Assembly: GCA_964398915.1 (NCBI GenBank)
Contig: CAYNOR010000004.1
Coordinates: forward strand, 62,001-126,000
Length of the DNA stretch: 64,000 bases
Direction of reading: 5' to 3'
Source of the DNA: Tichowtungia sp964398915
GTDB lineage: Bacteria; Verrucomicrobiota; Kiritimatiellia; Kiritimatiellales; Tichowtungiaceae
Shown here: positions 43,534-52,507 of the stretch, one piece after another
Layout: each line of letters opens with the position of its first letter
Position numbering within the stretch: position 1 is the first letter of the stretch
Notes under the pieces: generated by a model
Databases searched by the model: none
Seen by the model: the letters and a program-made list of their open reading frames with translations, nothing else
Told to the model about the DNA's origin: nothing
Translations under genes and position numbers: made by a program

Positions 43534-46500
43534 ATGAATTTAAAACAAAACTGCGCTTTTATCGTGGGCTTTCTGGCCGTCTCCACGTTGCTTACGGCGA
43601 CAGGCTGTTCAACCGCTCTGCCGTATCAGGAAACCCGCAGCGGAAACTATTTTTACCTTAATCCGTTAAGCTATAAACCGGCAACGGCGGAAGAGCATTG
43701 GAACTATGCTGAATCACTGAGGGAACGCGGCCATGCTAAAAGCGCGCGGAAGCAGTATGAAATTTTTGTAAAACGCTGGCCGGAAAGTGTCAAGGCGGCG
43801 AGCGCTAAACAGAAGCTCGCTGAACTCTATCTCGCCAAAGGTAAAAACAAAAAGGCGTTTACCGCCTATGAGGAACTGATTCAGCAGTATTACACCAGCA
43901 TCACGGATTATGATGCCATCCTTGATCAGCAGTTTATTATTGCCGAAAAAGAGATGAATCGTAAGAGAATGCGCTGGCTCTTCGGCGGCTACTGCGCACC
44001 TGAACGGGCCGTTCCGCTCTTCGAATCGATCATTAAGAATGCTCCGCAGTGGGAGCGTGCGCCTGAGATGCAGTATATGATCGGGCAGGCTTATCAGAAG
44101 AACGACGATCAGGAAATGGCGATTGTTGCCTATGCGGCGACGGAATACCGCTATCCGAACAGTCCGTACGCTGAAAAGGCCGCCGTTTCGAAAATTGACA
44201 GCTTTAAAGAGCTGGTTGAGTCCACGCCCTACAGCGTGGATATCCGCGAACAGGCTCAACTTTCTGCCGGACTGTTTTCCGAGCTTTACACCAACTCACA
44301 GCATATCGCCGAAGCGCAGGAGTTCGGTAAAGAGTTGCACGGGATGGATGCAGAGCATAATTATGAAATCGGGCGGTTTTACGAGCGCGTCCCTCGTCCA
44401 ATGCAGACCAATTCTGCTGTGATTTATTATAACAAGGTTATTAATAAATTTGGTGACACCGAATATGCGGCCAAAGCCGCCGAGCGTCTGCGTGTGCTTT
44501 TCCCCGGCGGAGCAGCCGCACCGGTCGCTGGTGTGCCGGCGCCGATACTCCCCGTGGTGGTTGATTCGGCTGATGAGTCAGGCGGCGGCGGACCTGCACC
44601 CAGTGTGCAGCGCGTTGAACCTAAGCCGCTTCCTGAACGTATGTCGAGCGATGCTGAGGCGGTTGAAGTGACCGCTGACCGGATGGAATATCAGGGCGAC
44701 CTGCTGATCGCCGAAGGAAATGTCGCGGTGCAGCAACAGGGGGCCAGTTTGCAGGCTGATCGCGTGACGGTGAATTCGACGACTGGTGAGATTAATGCCG
44801 ATGGCAATATTTTGATGCTTCGTGAAGGGAATCGCTGGGAAGGGCAGAAGCTGGTTTATAATTACAAGACCCGTGAAGGTACGTTCGGAAAATCATCCAT
44901 GTACTTTGAACCGGCCTACATCACCGCTGAAACCACCGAACGTGTTTCAACGAATGAGTTTCTCATGCGTGGCGTTACCATGACCACTTGCGAGGGCGAA
45001 AAACCGCTCATTTATGCTAAAGCGAAGGAACTTCGGGTCATTGACGAGAAAAAGCCAAGCGGAGCTTTCATCAAGGCGAAGGATGTTACTTTCTATGTCG
45101 GGCCGGTTCCGGTCTTTTATACGCCGGTCTGGCAGCGCCATCTCGGTTATCGTGTATTCACCTTTACGGTCGGTGCCGGCGGACGCCTTGGCGCCTTCAT
45201 TATGGGCCGCGCTGAACTGCATCCGACGGACTGGCTCACGGCTAATACGCATTTTGATTTGTATTCCCGTCGCGGTCTTGGCTTGGGACAGGACTTCAAG
45301 TGGGAAACTCCGCGCGGCGGCGGCACCATTGAGACCTATTATATTGATGATAGCGACCCCTCCAGCAGCGGTAGTCGCAATATGGGATATGACGAGCGAT
45401 TGATTGATTCCCAGCGCTACCGCGTAAAACTGGCGGATTGGGAGCAGATTGACGATCAGACCTATTTTGCCACCAAGCTCAACTGGCTGAGCGATCCGCT
45501 GATTACTAAGGATTTCTTCAATGATGAGTTCCGGAATGAAGCCAATCCGGAGAACTACGCTGTGGTGCAGCGTTCCGCGGAAAATTATGCAGCCAGCGTG
45601 CGGGCTGACCGCCGTATGAACGACTTTTATAAAACGGTTGATCGTCTGCCTGAGCTGACCTACGACTGGTACCGTTCGCGGCTAGGCGACTCGCCGTTCT
45701 TCTTCGAAAGCGAGAATAACGCGGCATTCCTTGAAATGCTGCAGGCTGAAACCAATTTCTTCCCAGTCGTGAGAGACCCGAATTATCGCAGCGCCCGGTT
45801 TGACAGTTATAACCGGCTGTTTCTCCCGTTGCGCTACAAGGACTTCTTGAATGTCATCCCGCGTGCAGGCTATCGCGGTACATGGTACAGCGATACGCAA
45901 GACGGTTCTTCGGATGCGAAGTACCGCAATATTTATGAAGTGGGTACACTGACATCCTTTAAGACCTATAAGACGCTGACGGATAAGAGCAGTTATTTCG
46001 GAACAGGCTTGCGCCATGTGGCCGAGCCGTATGCCGACTACAGCTATCGCGCTAAGCCTGACTTGCGTCCGGATGAGATCTATCAGTTTGATGCGGTTGA
46101 TGCGCTCGATAAGCAGAATGAGGTTCGTTTCGGTGCTCGTAACTATCTGCAGACTAAGCGCGGAGTCAAACGAATCGTTAACTTTGTCGATAGTGATATT
46201 TATACGACGGGACGGTTTGATCAGCCTGCCGACGGGCGAAGCTTCAGTAATCTGGTGGCCGATACCGAGCTGAGTCTGACTGATAATTTCTCTATTCAAT
46301 CGGAAATCCGGTACGATTGGTACACCCATGATGTGAATCCGGCGAATGCGCGTCTCAAGTTCGTTACTGACGATCAAAGTGAGTACAGTTTCGAGTACCG
46401 ATATCTGGATGATGAGGATCGGCAGCGCTCGCTCTTCACGCCGCGTGTTAAACTTTTCCCGAATGACGACTGGTCGTATGAGTTTTCGGCCAGTTATGAC

Positions 46501-46659
46501 GGGAAATACGGCGAGTGGTATGAGCGGAAGATCCTTGTTAACCATAACTTCAGCTGTATCGGTATGGGGGTTGGTTTGAGAATTGACGAGGAAGACACAA
46601 CCCAGTTCTGGGTTCAGTTCTGGTTAAAGGCCTTCCCGAAAAGCCCTCTCAAGCTTTAA
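43534..46659 (+). CDS. lptD: BamD-like TPR lipoprotein fused to LptD (OstA + barrel)
   Basis: 1041 aa, three parts. 1-25: lipoprotein-like signal ending TATGC. ~48-320: BamD-like TPR block (EHWNYAESLRERGHAKSARK, AVPLFESIIKNAPQWERAPE, YERVPRPMQTNSAVIYYNKV). ~324-372: Pro/Gly linker (APVAGVPAPILPVVVD). ~375-1041: OstA domain (VEVTADRMEYQGDLLIAEGN, VTVNSTTGEINADGNI) and LptD-like barrel (VFYTPVWQRHLGYRVFTFTV ... NFSCIGMGVGLRIDEED). LptD puts LPS in the outer leaflet; BamD helps fold barrels. Finding both in one chain, lipidated, is unusual. It is followed by the exosortase genes. Confidence 0.8.
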   Translation: MNLKQNCAFIVGFLAVSTLLTATGCSTALPYQETRSGNYFYLNPLSYKPATAEEHWNYAESLRERGHAKSARKQYEIFVKRWPESVKAASAKQKLAELYLAKGKNKKAFTAYEELIQQYYTSITDYDAILDQQFIIAEKEMNRKRMRWLFGGYCAPERAVPLFESIIKNAPQWERAPEMQYMIGQAYQKNDDQEMAIVAYAATEYRYPNSPYAEKAAVSKIDSFKELVESTPYSVDIREQAQLSAGLFSELYTNSQHIAEAQEFGKELHGMDAEHNYEIGRFYERVPRPMQTNSAVIYYNKVINKFGDTEYAAKAAERLRVLFPGGAAAPVAGVPAPILPVVVDSADESGGGGPAPSVQRVEPKPLPERMSSDAEAVEVTADRMEYQGDLLIAEGNVAVQQQGASLQADRVTVNSTTGEINADGNILMLREGNRWEGQKLVYNYKTREGTFGKSSMYFEPAYITAETTERVSTNEFLMRGVTMTTCEGEKPLIYAKAKELRVIDEKKPSGAFIKAKDVTFYVGPVPVFYTPVWQRHLGYRVFTFTVGAGGRLGAFIMGRAELHPTDWLTANTHFDLYSRRGLGLGQDFKWETPRGGGTIETYYIDDSDPSSSGSRNMGYDERLIDSQRYRVKLADWEQIDDQTYFATKLNWLSDPLITKDFFNDEFRNEANPENYAVVQRSAENYAASVRADRRMNDFYKTVDRLPELTYDWYRSRLGDSPFFFESENNAAFLEMLQAETNFFPVVRDPNYRSARFDSYNRLFLPLRYKDFLNVIPRAGYRGTWYSDTQDGSSDAKYRNIYEVGTLTSFKTYKTLTDKSSYFGTGLRHVAEPYADYSYRAKPDLRPDEIYQFDAVDALDKQNEVRFGARNYLQTKRGVKRIVNFVDSDIYTTGRFDQPADGRSFSNLVADTELSLTDNFSIQSEIRYDWYTHDVNPANARLKFVTDDQSEYSFEYRYLDDEDRQRSLFTPRVKLFPNDDWSYEFSASYDGKYGEWYERKILVNHNFSCIGMGVGLRIDEEDTTQFWVQFWLKAFPKSPLKL

Positions 46660-46681
46660 CAGGATTTCTTAAAAAAGGCTT

Positions 46682-46709
46682 CCCCGGTTTCCAACGGTTG
46701 GAAATCGGG
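46682..46709. repeat. Inverted repeat after the lptD-like gene
   Basis: CCCGGTTTCCAA-CGG-TTGGAAATCGGG type stem (one G-T pair), no T run after it, so possibly an mRNA-stabilising or weak terminator hairpin, or a dispersed palindrome. Confidence 0.6.
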
Positions 46710-46793
46710 ATGAGAGTTTAATCGATGGAGCTTCTTTTCTTTTGATCCGGTTGCCGGTGTGTTAATATCTAAGGATTATTTGAGGGTGTGTTT

Positions 46794-47771
46794 ATGCAGA
46801 ATCAATCATCCATTAAAGTCTGGAGCGAGCGCTGGCGGCTCGGGGCGTTGACACCGCCGGAACTGGTGCAAATCGGACTGGTTTCTGTGATTATCGGATT
46901 AATGTTTATGATGTTTCACATGTTGGGAAACACCGTCGTAAACGTTGGTAGCCGTTCAGCATTTCAATGGATGTTTTCCCGCTGGCAGGACACCATTTCT
47001 TTCGGAGCGGACTATTCTCACGGCTATTTCATTCCCTTCGTGAGTCTCGGCGTAGTCTGGTACAAACGTAAAGAAATTTTTGCCGTTGATATGCGAACAG
47101 ATTATCGCGGGTTGGGCGTAGTGATTTTTGCGCTGGGTATGCACTGGCTGGGCGCCAAGATGCAGCAGACGCACTTTTCGCTGGTCAGTCTGGTTCTGTT
47201 GATTTGGGGTGTCCCGTTTTATCTCTTCGGCTGGGAGCTGGCTAAAAAACTGATTTTCCCCTGTGCTTACCTTTCTTTCTGCATCCCGCTGAACTTTATG
47301 GACATCATGGCGTTTCCCTTGCGTATTTTCTCAACAAAGTTGGCTGCGGATATGTTGAATGGTATCGGAATTGGTGCCGTCCGTTCAGGGACAGCCATTT
47401 ATTCAAACGTTGCCGGCGGTTTTGAATTTGATGTGGCTGACCCGTGCAGCGGGTTGCGTTCGTTGCTCGCGATGACCGCGCTGACTGCAGTTTATGCCTA
47501 CTTCACACAGCGCACCCTCGTTCGTAAATGGATTCTTTTTATGGCATCCATCCCGCTGGCGGTCATCGGAAATATTGCACGTATTGTTACTGTGGCCATC
47601 GTGGCAGAGGCTTTCGGCGGGAAGCTGGCTATCGGCCTTTATCATGACTATTCCGGGTATATTCTCTTTACGGCCGCTATCAGTATGATGGTGGTCATCG
47701 GCGGCGTGTTGAATCTTGAATTCCTTGAGGTGATGAAAAAATGGAAATCCGTCCTTTTACACCGCACTTAG
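46794..47771 (+). CDS. Exosortase (EpsH/XrtA superfamily)
   Basis: 325 aa from ATG 46794 with GAGGG at 46782; eight or more TM segments. The catalytic residues are visible: Cys in FDVADPCSGLRSLLAMTAL, Arg in AVIGNIARIVTVAIVAEAFG and His in LYHDYSGYILFTA. It cleaves a C-terminal sorting tail (PEP-CTERM-like) at the outer face of the inner membrane, for surface display or EPS linkage. None of the secreted proteins in this window shows such a tail, so its substrates lie elsewhere. Its 3' end overlaps the epsI-like gene by 31 bases. Confidence 0.92.
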   Translation: MQNQSSIKVWSERWRLGALTPPELVQIGLVSVIIGLMFMMFHMLGNTVVNVGSRSAFQWMFSRWQDTISFGADYSHGYFIPFVSLGVVWYKRKEIFAVDMRTDYRGLGVVIFALGMHWLGAKMQQTHFSLVSLVLLIWGVPFYLFGWELAKKLIFPCAYLSFCIPLNFMDIMAFPLRIFSTKLAADMLNGIGIGAVRSGTAIYSNVAGGFEFDVADPCSGLRSLLAMTALTAVYAYFTQRTLVRKWILFMASIPLAVIGNIARIVTVAIVAEAFGGKLAIGLYHDYSGYILFTAAISMMVVIGGVLNLEFLEVMKKWKSVLLHRT

Positions 47772-48550
47772 TACTTATTGGCTTGATGATCATAACCGCG
47801 CTGGCCTTGGCCTTCACGGTGGATGTGACGCTTAGTGATCAGGCCGGGGTGCGGTTGGTGTTGCCTGCCTCACTTGACGGGGGGTGGGCCGGTGACGAGT
47901 TGCGCTATTCTCATGACGCTGAAAATCCAAAACAGTATCGTGTCAGCGAGCTGGAGCTGCCGAATACGGACCCGGTAACCGGCAAAAAACTTTTCACTAT
48001 GAGTCTGGCTGAATACGATGCGTTACCGAAGGATACCGAGTTTATAAAATCCATTTATACCAACGCGGCCGCTAAAGACATATTTGTTTCCATTGTGCTC
48101 TCAGGCCGCGAACGAGACAGTATTCACCGTCCGGAACGTTGTCTGGTCGGCCAAGGAAGCACCATTGCCAATCAGCACTTTTGGAACGTTATCATTCCGC
48201 AGATTATTGAAATTCCGCTGGAAGGCCGCGACCCGCTTAAGGTGGCGGTTTTGGAAACAGTTCGTAACTATCGCGGGGCCGATGGTGAACGTAAAACGTA
48301 CTACGGGTATTATGCGTATTGGTTTGTCGGTCAAAACCGCGAAACTCCCAGTCACTATGCCCGTATGCTTTGGCTGGCATGGGACCGTGTTGTGAACAGT
48401 ATTGCCAATAAATGGGCTTATATTGCCATCGCCGGTGACCGTGAAGATCAAAAATCAGAGGCCTATAAACAGGGGCTCATCGATTTTATTCAAAAGCTTT
48501 ATCCGCACTTATTGCTTAATAACAGGGCAGCGGCTGAAAAAGAGCAGTAA
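47741..48550 (+). CDS. Exosortase-associated EpsI family protein
   Basis: 269 aa. One N-terminal TM (HLVLIGLMIITALALAFTV), then the EpsI domain: IVLSGRERDSIHRPERCLVGQG has the H-x-PE-CL core, with later QHFWNVIIPQ and a YYGYYAYWFVGQNRETPSHYARMLW-type region (YYGYYAYWF core). It is the periplasmic partner of exosortases and probably helps in processing or lipid/EPS linking. It overlaps the exosortase gene, so translation is coupled. Confidence 0.85.
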   Translation: MEIRPFTPHLVLIGLMIITALALAFTVDVTLSDQAGVRLVLPASLDGGWAGDELRYSHDAENPKQYRVSELELPNTDPVTGKKLFTMSLAEYDALPKDTEFIKSIYTNAAAKDIFVSIVLSGRERDSIHRPERCLVGQGSTIANQHFWNVIIPQIIEIPLEGRDPLKVAVLETVRNYRGADGERKTYYGYYAYWFVGQNRETPSHYARMLWLAWDRVVNSIANKWAYIAIAGDREDQKSEAYKQGLIDFIQKLYPHLLLNNRAAAEKEQ

Positions 48551-48580
48551 GCTGGGCCGGAGTTTTGATAAAAGCGTGCC

Positions 48581-48608
48581 TTGACAAAACCGGACCGGCA
48601 CATTTACT
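48581..48608 (+). promoter_or_regulatory. Promoter of the leu leader/leuA operon
   Basis: TTGACA (48581-48586), 16-base spacer, TTTACT (48603-48608), located about 25 bases before the leader-peptide ATG. Confidence 0.6.
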
Positions 48609-48632
48609 GTCATTCGCGTATTCAATTAATAG

Positions 48633-48719
48633 ATGACCCGTACCATGCACAGCATAAACAACAACCTTGAACTCCTTCTACTCGCCGGGGATACCCTGCG
48701 GGAGTTCTGCACTTGTTGA
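48633..48719 (+). CDS. leuL: leu operon leader peptide (attenuator)
   Basis: 28 codons: ATG at 48633, TGA at 48717. Codons 12-17 read Leu-Glu-Leu-Leu-Leu-Leu (CTT GAA CTC CTT CTA CTC) and Leu 22 follows; six Leu in 28, with the cluster just before hairpin-forming DNA. An intrinsic terminator lies 27 bases after the stop, then leuA 42 bases later. This is the layout of a transcription attenuator: ribosome stalling at Leu codons when leucyl-tRNA is short would favour an antiterminator. The antiterminator pairing itself was not folded. Confidence 0.75.
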   Translation: MTRTMHSINNNLELLLLAGDTLREFCTC

Positions 48720-48746
48720 TTTGACCCTCCAACAATAATTTTGCTG

Positions 48747-48780
48747 AACCTCTCCGCAGCCCGGAGAGGTTTTTTTATTT
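48747..48780 (+). terminator. leu attenuator terminator
   Basis: AACCTCTCCG (48747-48756) pairs with CGGAGAGGTT (48762-48771), 5-base loop, followed by TTTTTTATTT. It lies between the Leu leader peptide and leuA. Confidence 0.9.
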
Positions 48781-48822
48781 TCATAGTGGGTTTAAAAACA
48801 AAAAAATAGTAAAGGAATAACA

Positions 48823-50505
48823 ATGAAAACACCGAAATATAAAGCTTCTGCGCCAATTGACATGCCGGCCCGGCAATGGCCGTCGCGAACCCTGACTGTC
48901 AGTCCCTCGTGGTGCTCAGTCGATTTGCGCGACGGCAACCAGGCCCTGCCTAATCCCATGGACCCCGATCAGAAGCTGGAATACTTCAACATGCTGTGCC
49001 GTATCGGTTTCAAAGAGATCGAAGCAGGGTTTCCTTCCGCCAGTCAGGACGACTTCGATTTTTTCCGTTGCCTGATTGAGGGAGGCCATATCCCCGATGA
49101 GGTGTTTATTATGGGGCTGACCCAGTGCCGCCCGCACCTGATTGATCGCACCTTTGAAGCGTTCAAGGGGGTGAAAAAAGGAATCGTACATGCCTATATC
49201 GCCACCTCTGATCTGCATATGAAACAGGTTTTCGGTACCGACCAAAAAGGCACACTGAAAGCGGCTGTCGAGGCTACCCGCCGGATTCGCGCGCTGGCCG
49301 ATGCCATGCCGGAAAGCGATATCCGCTACGAATTCTCGCCTGAAGAATTCACGGACACCGACCTGCCGTTTTGTCTGGAAATGTGCAAAGCCGTCTACGA
49401 CGCGTGGGGGCAAGCAACTCCTGAAAAACCGCTGATTTTGAATCTGCCGGCCACGGTTGAGCGCCGCCCGCCCAATCATTACGCCGACATGATCGAATGG
49501 TTTATCAAAAATTTCCCGCATCGTGACTGCGTGAAGATTTCATTGCACGCCCACAACGATCAGGGTATGGCTGTCGCGGCGACCGAACTGGCTATGCTGG
49601 CCGGCGGGGACCGGGTCGAAGGCACCCTGTTCGGACACGGCGAGCGCACCGGTAATGTCGACCTGGTTACGGTGGCCAACAACCTGTTTTCTCGCGGCAT
49701 CGAAACCGGATTGAACTTTTCCAATCTGAGTGAAATCGCAGCAACCGTCGAGCGGCTGACCGGGATGCCGGTTTATTACCGGCAGCCTTATGCCGGCGAA
49801 TATGCCTTCACGGCGTTTTCCGGTTCGCATCAGGATGCCATCAACAAAGGAATGCACCGCATTGAAGAGGCGGCCAGGGTGTTCGGCATGAAATGGAAGG
49901 TGCCGTACCTGCACGTTGATCCGGCTGATCTGGGGCGCAATTTTGAACGCCTGATTCGTATTAACTCGCAGTCTGGCAAAGGCGGCATTGCCTGGGTGTT
50001 GGAGCAGGATTACGGCATTCAGGTGCCGAAGACGATGCAACCCGAATTGCGCGAAGAGGTGCAGGTTTACAGTGAGGCCGTAGGACGTGAAATTTCGTCG
50101 GAAGAGGTGTACGCCGTTTTCCGCGAAAAATTTGTCAATCCGGCTGGCCCCTTTACGTTGGTCGGCTACTGGCCTCGTCCCGACGACAAAGACCCGACGT
50201 TTATTCATGGCGAAGTCCGTATCAGCGTCGATGGCGTTGAAAAAACAGCGGTTGCCGATGGTAACGGGCCGATTTCTGCTTTCGTACATGCCGTGCGCGG
50301 AATGGTCGGGATCGACTTCAGTGTCGCGGACTACCACGAACAGGCCGTCGGTAAAGGTGCGGATGCTCAGGCAATGGCCTATGTTCCGCTGAAACTGGAA
50401 GGCAAAGGGATTGTTTTCGGTGTCGGCTCTGACTCCAATATTGATCAGGCTGCCGTACGCGCCATTATTGCGGGACTGAACCGTATTGCGGGAAAAAAGA
50501 AATGA
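48823..50505 (+). CDS. leuA: 2-isopropylmalate synthase (long LeuA type)
   Basis: 560 aa, the long LeuA form (as in Corynebacterium). DRE-TIM barrel: VDLRDGNQALPNPMDPDQKL, IEAGFPSASQDDFDFF, ISLHAHNDQGMAVAATELAM (HAHND) and VEGTLFGHGERTGNVDLVTV. C-terminal LeuA regulatory domain (VGIDFSVADYHEQAVGKGAD, GVGSDSNIDQAAVRAIIAGL) that binds leucine for feedback inhibition. It makes 2-isopropylmalate from 2-oxoisovalerate and acetyl-CoA. Preceded by an attenuator; overlaps aroE by 4 bases (ATGA). Confidence 0.95.
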   Translation: MKTPKYKASAPIDMPARQWPSRTLTVSPSWCSVDLRDGNQALPNPMDPDQKLEYFNMLCRIGFKEIEAGFPSASQDDFDFFRCLIEGGHIPDEVFIMGLTQCRPHLIDRTFEAFKGVKKGIVHAYIATSDLHMKQVFGTDQKGTLKAAVEATRRIRALADAMPESDIRYEFSPEEFTDTDLPFCLEMCKAVYDAWGQATPEKPLILNLPATVERRPPNHYADMIEWFIKNFPHRDCVKISLHAHNDQGMAVAATELAMLAGGDRVEGTLFGHGERTGNVDLVTVANNLFSRGIETGLNFSNLSEIAATVERLTGMPVYYRQPYAGEYAFTAFSGSHQDAINKGMHRIEEAARVFGMKWKVPYLHVDPADLGRNFERLIRINSQSGKGGIAWVLEQDYGIQVPKTMQPELREEVQVYSEAVGREISSEEVYAVFREKFVNPAGPFTLVGYWPRPDDKDPTFIHGEVRISVDGVEKTAVADGNGPISAFVHAVRGMVGIDFSVADYHEQAVGKGADAQAMAYVPLKLEGKGIVFGVGSDSNIDQAAVRAIIAGLNRIAGKKK

Positions 50506-51347
50506 AAAAGCTGGCAGTTCTCGGTCATCCGATCGGTCACACGCTTTCACCCGTCATGCACAATGCCTCCATCAGGGCGCTTGGGCTCGCTGGTGAATAT
50601 GAATACAGCAAACTCGACGTTCCTCCCGGCGAGCTGATGTCTCGTCTCGCGCAGCTTCCCGCCGAAGGCTATGCGGGTGTCAATCTCACGATCCCGCTGA
50701 AAGAAGTGGCTTTCCAGGGCTTGGAAAGCTTAGACCGGAGCGCAAAAACGCTCGGTGCGGTTAATACCGTTGAATTTTCAAAAAACGGATTGATCGGCCA
50801 TAACACCGACGGCTACGGCTTTCTCAAAGCGCTTGAAGAGGCTTTCGGGAAAACCGTTCAAGGCGACAACGTTTTCGTGCTTGGTTGCGGCGGGGCAGGG
50901 CGTGCGGTGGCCTTGATGGCGGCGCAGCAGGGTGCCAAGTCACTGACACTGGCTGACGTGGACGCTGTCCGCGTCGCCAACCTCGTGAAGGAAATAACCC
51001 GCATGGCACCGCAGATTGAACTTTTCCGATGTCTGGAAAAGCCGCAACAGATTACATCCTGTCATACTGCGGACTTGGTTATTCAGGCTTCGCCGGTCGG
51101 CATGAAAAAAGAGGACCCGTCGCTTCTGCCGTCTGAGTCCTTCCGTAAAGGCCAGCGTGTCTTTGATCTGATCTATATGTATCCTGAAACCGGCTTCCTT
51201 CACCTGGCTAAAGCCGCCGGAGCACAGACTGCTAATGGTCTTGGCATGCTGTTGCATCAGGGTGCGAAAGCATTTAATATCTGGACCGGAATAGAACCTG
51301 ATATCGGAGCAATGCGTGACGCATTAGAAAAGGCGGTGTACTCATGA
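50502..51347 (+). CDS. aroE: Shikimate dehydrogenase
   Basis: 281 aa. Shikimate-binding VLGHPIGHTLSPVMHNASIR and VNLTIPLKEVAFQG (catalytic Lys), NTDGYGFLKAL (Asp), and NADP loop VLGCGGAGRAVALMAAQQGA. Reduces 3-dehydroshikimate in the aromatic pathway. Its start overlaps the leuA stop and its end overlaps the prepilin-peptidase start, both ATGA, so the three are translated together. Mixing aromatic and leucine synthesis behind a leu attenuator is unusual. Confidence 0.95.
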   Translation: MKKLAVLGHPIGHTLSPVMHNASIRALGLAGEYEYSKLDVPPGELMSRLAQLPAEGYAGVNLTIPLKEVAFQGLESLDRSAKTLGAVNTVEFSKNGLIGHNTDGYGFLKALEEAFGKTVQGDNVFVLGCGGAGRAVALMAAQQGAKSLTLADVDAVRVANLVKEITRMAPQIELFRCLEKPQQITSCHTADLVIQASPVGMKKEDPSLLPSESFRKGQRVFDLIYMYPETGFLHLAKAAGAQTANGLGMLLHQGAKAFNIWTGIEPDIGAMRDALEKAVYS

Positions 51348-52153
51348 CGGAATTCTGGACTATCTACTGGCTGTCGTTGATTTTCGTGCTGGGTCTTTGC
51401 ATGGGCAGTTTTCTCAATGTGTGTATCTGCCGCATTCCGCGCGGAAAATCGGTTGTTTGGCCGCCTTCGGCCTGCCCGAACTGTAACAGTAAGATCAAAT
51501 GGTATGACAATTTCCCGGTACTCAGCTGGTTCCTGCTGGGAGCCAAATGCCGCAACTGCAAATTACCCATTTCTGTGGTTTATCCTGTTGTTGAGCTGCT
51601 GACCGGATTTTTCTTTCTGACCATCTGGCTCATCTACGGATTCACCTGGTTTGCCCCCATTTACATGCTCGCGGTCTTCGGGCTGTTGCTGGGCACCTTT
51701 GTTGATTTGGAACACATGATCATTCCCGACCGCGTCACGATTGGCGGAATGATCATTTTCCCGATTATAAGCATGCTTTATCCGGAACTTCAGGGTGAAA
51801 CATCCTGGGTGAACGGACTTAAAGATTCATTGATCGGTCTCGCCGCAGGGTTTGGTGTGCTTTGGATTGTCCGGGAGGTAGGAACTGCCGCTCTCAAGCA
51901 GGAGGCAATGGGATTTGGCGATGTGAAACTCATGGGCGCCATCGGTGCGCTTCTCGGTTGGGAAGCGGTTCTCTACATCATATTCTTTTCCGCGCTGATT
52001 GGTTCCGTGGCTGGAATCAGTCTAATCGCGTTACATCGTAAAGGCATCCACAGTCAAATTCCCTACGGCCCGTATATATCGCTCGCGGCATTTTCCTGGC
52101 TGCTTGGCGGCGCACGGCTTTGGGAAACTTACCTCGCGATCATGGGCTTCTAA
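51344..52153 (+). CDS. Type IV prepilin peptidase (A24, PilD/GspO)
   Basis: 269 aa, about seven TM. N-terminal domain with zinc-type cysteines PSACPNCNSKIKWYDN and GAKCRNCKLPIS. Catalytic Asp residues in GTFVDLEHMIIPDR and GFGDVKLMGAIGAL (GFGDVK hallmark). It cleaves and N-methylates type IV pilin or type II secretion pseudopilins at the inner membrane. No pilin genes lie in the window. Last gene of the leuA transcript. Confidence 0.93.
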   Translation: MTEFWTIYWLSLIFVLGLCMGSFLNVCICRIPRGKSVVWPPSACPNCNSKIKWYDNFPVLSWFLLGAKCRNCKLPISVVYPVVELLTGFFFLTIWLIYGFTWFAPIYMLAVFGLLLGTFVDLEHMIIPDRVTIGGMIIFPIISMLYPELQGETSWVNGLKDSLIGLAAGFGVLWIVREVGTAALKQEAMGFGDVKLMGAIGALLGWEAVLYIIFFSALIGSVAGISLIALHRKGIHSQIPYGPYISLAAFSWLLGGARLWETYLAIMGF

Positions 52154-52156
52154 TCA

Positions 52157-52507
52157 CTACCGTGAACGGGTGACCTCGACGGCGACACTGCGGCAGAAGC
52201 GCAGTGCGCCGGGTTTATCAACGGTAACCGTGGCGATCAGCACGCGGGCATCTTTCAGGCAGATGGTTGAGATCCCTTCCGCCAGCGATTCAATCAGGTT
52301 GAAACTGCTGTTCTCCACGAAATCCAGAATCTCCATCTTGATGGTTTTGTAATCTATCGTGTCGGTGAGCGAATCGCTCTTGCCGGCGGTGCGCAGATCG
52401 GTGTCCAGCACGATGTTGATGATCACGTCCTGCTTATTCTTCCGCTCTTCGGGATACAGCCCGATGATGCAGCGGAGGGAAAGGTCGCGAATATGAATAC
52501 GATCCAT
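52157..52507 (-). CDS. folB: Dihydroneopterin aldolase / FolB family
   Basis: 116 aa. Begins MDRIHIRDLSLRCIIGLYPE (FolB start, with the conserved pterin-binding region) and later TDTIDYKTIKMEILDFVENS (DY-x-x-hh) and NLIESLAEGISTICLKDARV (E-S-L-A). It converts dihydroneopterin to 6-hydroxymethyl-dihydropterin. The folM-like gene is upstream on the same strand. The plus-strand stop of the prepilin peptidase is 3 bases away. Confidence 0.9.
   Translation of the reverse strand: MDRIHIRDLSLRCIIGLYPEERKNKQDVIINIVLDTDLRTAGKSDSLTDTIDYKTIKMEILDFVENSSFNLIESLAEGISTICLKDARVLIATVTVDKPGALRFCRSVAVEVTRSR

Noticed and set aside
45682..46545. 287-aa minus-strand ORF opposite the LptD barrel
   Set aside because: Antisense to a clear barrel-coding sequence; its composition mirrors the amphipathic strands.
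46682..46709. Intrinsic terminator of the lptD-like gene
   Set aside because: The stem is good, but no T-run follows, so I list it only as an inverted repeat.
48626..48856. 76-aa minus-strand ORF opposite the leu leader
   Set aside because: It is antisense to the leader peptide, terminator and leuA start; its hydrophobic look comes from the T/A-rich terminator.
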